NCBI GenBank assembly: GCA_949499045.1
Contig: CATEEE010000059.1
Coordinates: 1-12,136, forward strand
Length of the DNA: 12,136 nucleotides
Direction: 5' to 3'
From: Marinobacterium sp. xm-d-530
GTDB lineage: Bacteria; Pseudomonadota; Gammaproteobacteria; Pseudomonadales; Balneatricaceae
In this document: positions 7,491 to 12,136 of the stretch, in pieces
Position numbering within the stretch: the first letter of the stretch is position 1
Layout: every line of letters begins with the position of its first letter
Notes under the pieces: generated by a model
Told to the model about the DNA's origin: nothing
Seen by the model: the letters and a program-made list of their open reading frames with translations, nothing else
Database searches by the model: none
Position numbers and translations under genes: made by a program

Positions 7491-7510
7491 TGATCAATTG
7501 ACACAATCGA

Positions 7511-9082
7511 TCAATCGTTCTCTTTCAGCGCATCGGTCGCCTTCTTGCGAAGCACTAGCGAGTAGAGGTCCGTTCGACGGTCTTTGCCATTGGTAACTGA
7601 CCCTTTCTCCCTTACGTCATACAACGAATCCAAGTTTAAGTCAGCAATCAACGCCATCTCTGTATTCGGTGTGCTCTCAGCGATGATAGCATCGTGCGGG
7701 AACGCAAAGTCCGACGGTGAGTAGACCGCTGACTGGGCATACTGGATATCGACGTTATGTACCTGAGGCAGGTTGCCTACACTGCCTCCGATGACGACAT
7801 AGATCTCATTCTCAATAGCACGCGCTTGGGCGCAACGCTGTACGCGAAGAAAGCCGTTCTTCGTATCCGTCCAGAAGGGGACAAAGAGAATGTCTATGCC
7901 TTCATCACGCAGTAGCCGACCCAGCTCAGGAAATTCAACGTCGTAACAGATCAGAATGCCGATACGCCCTGCGTCGGTATCAAAGGCTTGCAGGGTATCA
8001 CCCCCCTCGATGACCCAGTCGCGACGTTCGTGTGGGGTGATATGAAGCTTAGGTTGTACCTCTATGCTGCCATCACGACGGCACAGGTAGGTGTTATTGT
8101 AGAGTGTGTCACCTTCGAGTACCGGAATGCTGCCTGAGATAATGTTGATGTTATAGGCAACGGCAAATCCAGAGATCGCTTCAATGGTCTTCTCGGCATA
8201 ACCCGCTAGGAATCGAATCGCTTCGTACTGATTCTCTTGATTACCCAGTCCCATAAGAGGGGCGTTGAAGAACTCTGGGAACATAATGAAGTCGGCTGTG
8301 TAGTCGGCCATTGAATCCACAAAATACTCAACTTGGGTTAACCAGTGTTCAAAGGAATCGGTAGTACGCATCTGCCACTGTATTGCACTGACACGAACCG
8401 AACGTTTTCTGAAGTTCTCCGCCTGAAGTGATTCATCTTCAGGCTCATAATCGATGTTGATCCACTCCAACAGTGTGGCAAAGCCTTTAGAACGCTCATC
8501 CTCTGGAAGGTAGTTACGAAGTATGCGCTTTACCTCAAAGTGGTTTGCAAATTGAAAGCTTAATATCGGGTCGTAGGCTTCACGTTTACGGACCGCTTCG
8601 ATGTACTCTTTCGGAGTCATCTCCTCGGCATGCTTGTAGTAGTTTATGATGCGTCCGCCAGCCAAAATAGACCGTAAATTCAATTGGATACAGATCTCTT
8701 TTCGAGCATCATATAACCTTCGACCAAGACGATATTCACGATAATCGGGGTGTACAAATAGATCGAGGCCATAGAGTGCATCGCCTTTCTTATCATGTTG
8801 AAAGGTTTCGCGACGTCCAATCAGGTCGTCGTAGGTATGTGCGCGAGTGAAGCGGTTGTAGGCACATTGAACGGACAGTGCGCCGGCAACAATGGTGCCG
8901 CGATCTTCAATAACAATTTGCCCTTCAGGAAACTGTTTTAGAAGCAGAGCAAGAGACTCTTTTGGCCAGCTGCCACCCAAATCGTCGTAGACGCGATCCA
9001 TCAACTCCTCCAGTTGATCAAGATCGTCGATCGTTAGGTTACGCAGTTTCAGTTGCAGATCTTTAGGGTTTTCGTAACTCAT
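7511..9082 (-). CDS. GNAT acetyltransferase fused to carbon-nitrogen hydrolase
   Basis: The product has 523 residues, is cytoplasmic, and has two enzyme domains. Residues 12 to about 165 are a GNAT N-acetyltransferase, with LFVHPDYREYRLGRRLYDAR (109-127) as the acetyl-CoA pyrophosphate loop. Residues from about 228 to 510 are a nitrilase-superfamily amidohydrolase with the Glu-Lys-Cys triad: E270 in MFPEFF, K345 in PKLHITPHERR and C379 in ILICYDVEFPE. This architecture is known in bacteria (for example B. subtilis YhcX) and the length is typical. The combination suggests acylation and amide hydrolysis of related nitrogen compounds, but no substrate can be read from the sequence. A purine-rich GAGAGA precedes the ATG at 9082. 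The gene is convergent with the HopJ-family gene and divergent from trehalase, with no evident operon partner. Confidence 0.9.
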   Translation of the reverse strand: MSYENPKDLQLKLRNLTIDDLDQLEELMDRVYDDLGGSWPKESLALLLKQFPEGQIVIEDRGTIVAGALSVQCAYNRFTRAHTYDDLIGRRETFQHDKKGDALYGLDLFVHPDYREYRLGRRLYDARKEICIQLNLRSILAGGRIINYYKHAEEMTPKEYIEAVRKREAYDPILSFQFANHFEVKRILRNYLPEDERSKGFATLLEWINIDYEPEDESLQAENFRKRSVRVSAIQWQMRTTDSFEHWLTQVEYFVDSMADYTADFIMFPEFFNAPLMGLGNQENQYEAIRFLAGYAEKTIEAISGFAVAYNINIISGSIPVLEGDTLYNNTYLCRRDGSIEVQPKLHITPHERRDWVIEGGDTLQAFDTDAGRIGILICYDVEFPELGRLLRDEGIDILFVPFWTDTKNGFLRVQRCAQARAIENEIYVVIGGSVGNLPQVHNVDIQYAQSAVYSPSDFAFPHDAIIAESTPNTEMALIADLNLDSLYDVREKGSVTNGKDRRTDLYSLVLRKKATDALKEND

Positions 9083-9130
9083 GTATCTCTCTCAGGCACT
9101 TTTGTCACTATTTAGATAAGTTAAGCATAG

Positions 9131-9143
9131 ACCTGTTATAGGT
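9131..9143. promoter_or_regulatory. Dyad ACCTGTTATAGGT in a divergent promoter region
   Basis: This 13-base near-palindrome has every symmetric pair complementary except one G-T. It sits in the 111-base gap between the GNAT/hydrolase and trehalase starts and overlaps the position expected for a -35 element if TACAAT at 9161-9166 is the trehalase -10 box. It could be an operator for either gene. No -35 match is convincing, and the dyad is short. Confidence 0.3.
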
Positions 9144-9160
9144 TTTCTCGAAGTTTTATT

Positions 9161-9166
9161 TACAAT
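9161..9166 (+). promoter_or_regulatory. Possible -10 box for the trehalase gene
   Basis: TACAAT differs from the sigma-70 -10 consensus at one base. It lies 27 bases before the GTG start, which would leave a short leader containing the GGAGGG ribosome site (9183-9188). No good -35 hexamer is found 16-18 bases upstream, so activation by a regulator or a different promoter is possible. Confidence 0.3.
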
Positions 9167-9193
9167 GGTGTTAGTGATTATTGGAGGGATACT

Positions 9194-10693
9194 GTGTCAT
9201 TACCAACTTCACCGGATGCCATGTTTCCGGAACTCTTTCTTGAAGTTCAACGCTCAGGTCTGTTTCCTGATTCCAAAACGTTTGTCGATCTAGTGCCAAC
9301 CGCTACTGCGGATCACATAAATCAAGCGTTTACAGAGTCTAGAACTGCAGTTGGGTTTGATTTGGCAGACTTTGTACCGCGTTTTTTTAAACGGGAAATT
9401 CTTGATTCAGCTGCATCAGAGCAGGGCGTTAATAACCCTATTGAGCACATAGAACAGCTTTGGTCTGTTCTGAAACGCCCGTCTGATCAGATTATTGAAG
9501 GATCTAGCTGTATTCCATTGCCCAATCCTTACATTGTTCCGGGCGGGCGATTTAATGAGATCTACTATTGGGATAGCTACTTTACTCAGTTGGGTTTAGT
9601 GGAGTCCGGTGAGATCGAAACCGTTCGCCATATGGTTGAGAATTTCGCACACCTGATTGAAACACTCGGTTTTATCCCTAACGGCAACCGCAGTTATTTC
9701 GCAACACGAAGCCAACCGCCATTTTTTGCTTTGATGGTTGAGTTACTGGCCAACCATACCGATGAATCGGTGCTAGCAGAATTCCTACCTCATATGATGC
9801 GCGAGCATCTTCTCTTCTGGATGGATGGGGCTGCTAAACTCGAAGTTGGCGACGCGAATCGTCGCGTCGTTATGACGGACAAAGGCCCATTGAATCGTTA
9901 TTGGGATGATGTTGCCACTCCGCGCCAGGAGAGCTTTAGGGAGGATGAGTCGCTTGCTAAGCGTTCAGATAGGGGTTCAGAAGCCCTTTATCGTGATTTA
10001 AGAGCGGGTGCTGAATCGGGTTGGGACTTCTCATCTCGCTGGTTCAATGGCGAGGATCTTAGCACCATCTCAACCTCAGAGATTATTCCCGTTGATCTTA
10101 ACTCGCTGTTAGTAATGGTAGAGCGCGTCATTTCGAAAGCCGCTGCAATAAAAGGTTTAACAGAGCTGTCGAGCCATTATGAACAGCTGGCAAATCAACG
10201 TGCCGATGCAATTGAACACTATTTCTTCAATGATTCATTAGGCTGTTACGTCGATTTGGATCTTGATGGGTTCAATCAGAGAGATCATCAGTCACTAGCA
10301 ATGTGTTTTCCGCTATTTGCAGGCATTGCATCAGAACAAAGAGCTGCAAGCGTCGTTAACAAATTGAACGAAGAGTTTTTAAAACCGGGTGGTTGGGTGA
10401 CAACCAACATAGAATCGGGTGAGCAGTGGGATGCACCAAATGGCTGGGCTCCCTTGCAGTGGATCTGCTTTCAAGGTTTGCAACAGTATCAATTTGATGA
10501 GTTGGCAGAAGAGGGGGCTAAACGTTGGTTAACTACCCTTGACTTAGTGTTCAGTAATACGGGCAAAATGTTGGAGAAATATAACGTTGTCACACCCGGT
10601 GAAATCGCCGGTGGTGGTGAATACGCTGTGCAGGATGGCTTTGGCTGGACGAATGGGACTTATTTGGCACTAAAGCGCGCAATAGAGACTTAA
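9194..10693 (+). CDS. treF: Cytoplasmic alpha,alpha-trehalase, GH37
   Basis: The product has 499 residues and hydrolyses trehalose to two glucose molecules. Both GH37 signatures are present: PGGRFNEIYYWDSYF (116-130) and QWDAPNGWAP (411-420). The catalytic acid is Asp278 in ESGWDFSSRW and the catalytic base is Glu476 in GGGEYAVQDGFGWTNG, by alignment from memory with E. coli TreA Asp312 and Glu496. There is no signal peptide, so the enzyme should be cytoplasmic like TreF, acting on internal or imported trehalose. The start is GTG at 9194 with a strong GGAGGG five bases upstream. No terminator follows the stop, and a sigma-54 promoter for manC begins three bases later, so read-through into manC is possible. 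No trehalose transporter or synthase is visible in the window. Confidence 0.93.
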   Translation: MSLPTSPDAMFPELFLEVQRSGLFPDSKTFVDLVPTATADHINQAFTESRTAVGFDLADFVPRFFKREILDSAASEQGVNNPIEHIEQLWSVLKRPSDQIIEGSSCIPLPNPYIVPGGRFNEIYYWDSYFTQLGLVESGEIETVRHMVENFAHLIETLGFIPNGNRSYFATRSQPPFFALMVELLANHTDESVLAEFLPHMMREHLLFWMDGAAKLEVGDANRRVVMTDKGPLNRYWDDVATPRQESFREDESLAKRSDRGSEALYRDLRAGAESGWDFSSRWFNGEDLSTISTSEIIPVDLNSLLVMVERVISKAAAIKGLTELSSHYEQLANQRADAIEHYFFNDSLGCYVDLDLDGFNQRDHQSLAMCFPLFAGIASEQRAASVVNKLNEEFLKPGGWVTTNIESGEQWDAPNGWAPLQWICFQGLQQYQFDELAEEGAKRWLTTLDLVFSNTGKMLEKYNVVTPGEIAGGGEYAVQDGFGWTNGTYLALKRAIET

Positions 10694-10695
10694 TT

Positions 10696-10712
10696 TTGGC
10701 ACAATCATTGCT
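10696..10712 (+). promoter_or_regulatory. Sigma-54 (-24/-12) promoter for manC
   Basis: TTGGCAC (10696-10702), five bases, then TTGCT (10708-10712) match the RpoN consensus YTGGCACGRNNNTTGCW at every fixed base except one G to A. GG falls at -25/-24 and GC at -13/-12 relative to a predicted start of transcription at about 10723. That leaves a 26-base leader holding the AAGGA site of manC. It starts three bases after the treF stop. The enhancer-binding protein sites such promoters need would have to lie inside the treF coding region. Confidence 0.75.
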
Positions 10713-10748
10713 TGATGTTTTGGATAGATCATAAAAGGAATGGATTTA

Positions 10749-12136
10749 ATGAAAACTGTAATTATGGCTGGCGGCTCTGGATCACGTTTATGGCCACTGT
10801 CACGCTCTCTCTATCCTAAACAGTTCTTATCGTTGGCTGGTGAACAGACCATGCTGCAGACGACGGCCTCTCGTGTGAACGGTATCAGTGATGGTAAGCC
10901 GTTAGTTATCTGTAATGAAGAGCACCGATTCATCGTTGCCGAGCAGATGCGCGCACTGAATACCCCAGCTGATATTCTTCTAGAGCCAGTCGGACGCAAT
11001 ACGGCACCGGCTATCGCGTTGGCTGCACTGCAAGCACTGACCTCTGAGAGTGACCCATTACTGCTAGTATTAGCGGCTGACCATGTCATTGAGAATGTCG
11101 ATGTCTTTCAGCAGCAGGTGAACCGAGCTAAATCCTTGGCTGAGGCGGGTGCCTTAGTGACCTTTGGTATTGTCGCAACCGGTCCTGAAACCGGCTATGG
11201 CTATATTCGTCGTGGTGCACCTGAATCGGAAGGTTATCAGGTCGCTGAATTCGTAGAGAAACCCGATCTTGAACGCGCTCAATCCTACGTTGATTCAGGT
11301 GACTACTACTGGAACAGCGGCATGTTCCTCTTTAAGGCCTCACGTTACATCGAAGAGTTGGGTAAACATCGTCCCGATATTTTAGATGCTTGTACCGCTT
11401 CGCTGGAAACCCTAACACCGGATTTGGATTTTGTTCGCATCAACGAAGAGGCCTTTAAAGCCTGCCCAGATGAGTCTATTGATTACGCGGTTATGGAAAA
11501 AGCCGATAATGTCGTGGTTGTACCGATGGATGCAGGTTGGAATGATGTCGGTGCCTGGTCTTCTCTTTGGGAAGTGACCCCTAAAGATAGCGACGGCAAT
11601 GCAGTCAGTGGTGATGTCATTACCCACAACACACAAGATTCCCTAATCAAATCGACCAGTAAGCTGGTAGCTACCGTCGGCGTTAAAGATATTGTCGTGG
11701 TTGAAACTAAAGATGCTGTGTTAGTGGCTGGTAAAGATCAGGTGCAGGACGTTAAAAAGATCGTCGAGCGCTTAAAAGCAGATGGTCGCAGTGAGTATGA
11801 GTTACACCGTGAAGTCTACCGCCCCTGGGGTAAATACGACTCGATCGATAACGGTGAACGTTACCAAGTTAAGCGTATTACCGTGAAGCCAGGCAATAAA
11901 CTCTCCGTTCAGATGCACCATCACCGCGCAGAACACTGGATTGTTGTTTCTGGTACGGCTCGTGTCGGCCGCGATGATGAAGAGATCATGTTGACCGAGA
12001 ATGAGTCGGTGTATCTGCCCGTTGGCTGCGTTCACTGGTTAGAGAACCCAGGCAAGATTCCATTAGAGTTGATCGAAGTGCAATCAGGTTCTTACCTAGG
12101 TGAAGATGATATTGTCCGTTTTGAAGATCTTTACGG
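10749..12136 (+). CDS. manC: Bifunctional mannose-1-phosphate guanylyltransferase / mannose-6-phosphate isomerase (3' end cut)
   Basis: The ORF is open to the window end; 462 residues are visible and end in DIVRFEDLY, so only a few codons are missing. The N-terminal nucleotidyltransferase domain (about 1-280) has the GGSGSRLWPLSR pyrophosphorylase motif (8-19) and FVEKP (168-172), and makes GDP-mannose from mannose 1-phosphate and GTP. The C-terminal cupin-type isomerase domain (about 315-460) contains QMHHHRAEHWIVVSG (388-402), the metal site that converts fructose and mannose 6-phosphates. This is the ManC/AlgA/XanB type, supplying GDP-mannose for alginate, other exopolysaccharides or O-antigen. 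The start is ATG at 10749, with AAGGA nine bases upstream; an in-frame ATG at 10740 abuts that site and is unlikely. A sigma-54 promoter lies just upstream. Confidence 0.93.
   Translation, partial: MKTVIMAGGSGSRLWPLSRSLYPKQFLSLAGEQTMLQTTASRVNGISDGKPLVICNEEHRFIVAEQMRALNTPADILLEPVGRNTAPAIALAALQALTSESDPLLLVLAADHVIENVDVFQQQVNRAKSLAEAGALVTFGIVATGPETGYGYIRRGAPESEGYQVAEFVEKPDLERAQSYVDSGDYYWNSGMFLFKASRYIEELGKHRPDILDACTASLETLTPDLDFVRINEEAFKACPDESIDYAVMEKADNVVVVPMDAGWNDVGAWSSLWEVTPKDSDGNAVSGDVITHNTQDSLIKSTSKLVATVGVKDIVVVETKDAVLVAGKDQVQDVKKIVERLKADGRSEYELHREVYRPWGKYDSIDNGERYQVKRITVKPGNKLSVQMHHHRAEHWIVVSGTARVGRDDEEIMLTENESVYLPVGCVHWLENPGKIPLELIEVQSGSYLGEDDIVRFEDLY

Noticed and set aside
9850..9869. Perfect 8-base stem, 4-base loop hairpin inside treF
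   Set aside because: It lies mid-gene with no T-tract, and the encoded residues align with the same region of other trehalases, so it looks like a coding coincidence.
10664..10680. Second sigma-54-like site (TTGGCAC repeated 32 bases upstream of the real match)
   Set aside because: The required -12 GC is shifted by one base and the TTGC element is missing (CGCG instead). The repeat is inside treF codons and is probably chance.
10740..10748. Alternative in-frame ATG for manC nine bases upstream
   Set aside because: It directly abuts the AAGGA site, leaving no spacing, whereas the ATG at 10749 is correctly spaced and starts the usual MKTVIMAGG sequence.
10811..11089. 92-codon minus-strand ORF inside manC
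   Set aside because: It is opposite a clearly conserved manC frame, has no ribosome site of note, and its translation shows no recognisable domain.

Overview
The window reads as ordinary chromosome of a free-living, probably marine gammaproteobacterium with moderate GC. An Oceanospirillales-like host is my guess. It rests on the gene set: ThiBPQ close to the enterobacterial proteins, a HopJ-family protein, a GNAT/nitrilase fusion, a GH37 trehalase and a bifunctional ManC/AlgA. There are no insertion sequences, phage genes, CRISPR arrays, rRNAs or tRNAs. The coding density is very high and no gene-free stretch exceeds about 165 bases.

Left part (1-2950): a HupE/UreJ_2-type membrane protein on the minus strand, cut by the window start, is divergent from a periplasmic DUF4198 protein followed by a quinone oxidoreductase (qorA). 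The first two start codons are only 24 bases apart, and both exported proteins are predicted to begin with His-Glu after signal peptide removal. This suggests a functional pair, perhaps in metal handling. A terminator-like hairpin separates qorA from the convergent thi operon.

Thiamine part (2950-7348): thiB, thiP and thiQ run on the minus strand and encode a complete thiamine ABC importer. Divergent from thiB, after only 56 bases, is an aminoglycoside/choline-kinase-fold phosphotransferase that is a good candidate for a thiamine kinase, followed by a HopJ-family gene. Uptake plus phosphorylation would form a thiamine salvage module. The usual TPP riboswitch ahead of thiB is absent and there is no room for one.

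Intergenic 7349-7510: three GTWGGAGC-headed hairpin units form a REP/BIME-like cluster between convergent genes.

Right part (7511-12136): a minus-strand fusion of a GNAT acetyltransferase and a carbon-nitrogen hydrolase is divergent from a cytoplasmic trehalase. Three bases after the trehalase stop lies a strong sigma-54 (-24/-12) promoter match that would drive manC, the GDP-mannose enzyme usually used for exopolysaccharide or lipopolysaccharide sugars. manC runs off the right edge, lacking only its last few codons.

I see no wholly new system. The most noteworthy signals are the sigma-54 promoter at manC, the REP-like cluster, the riboswitch-free thiamine salvage divergon and the tightly packed HupE/DUF4198 pair.
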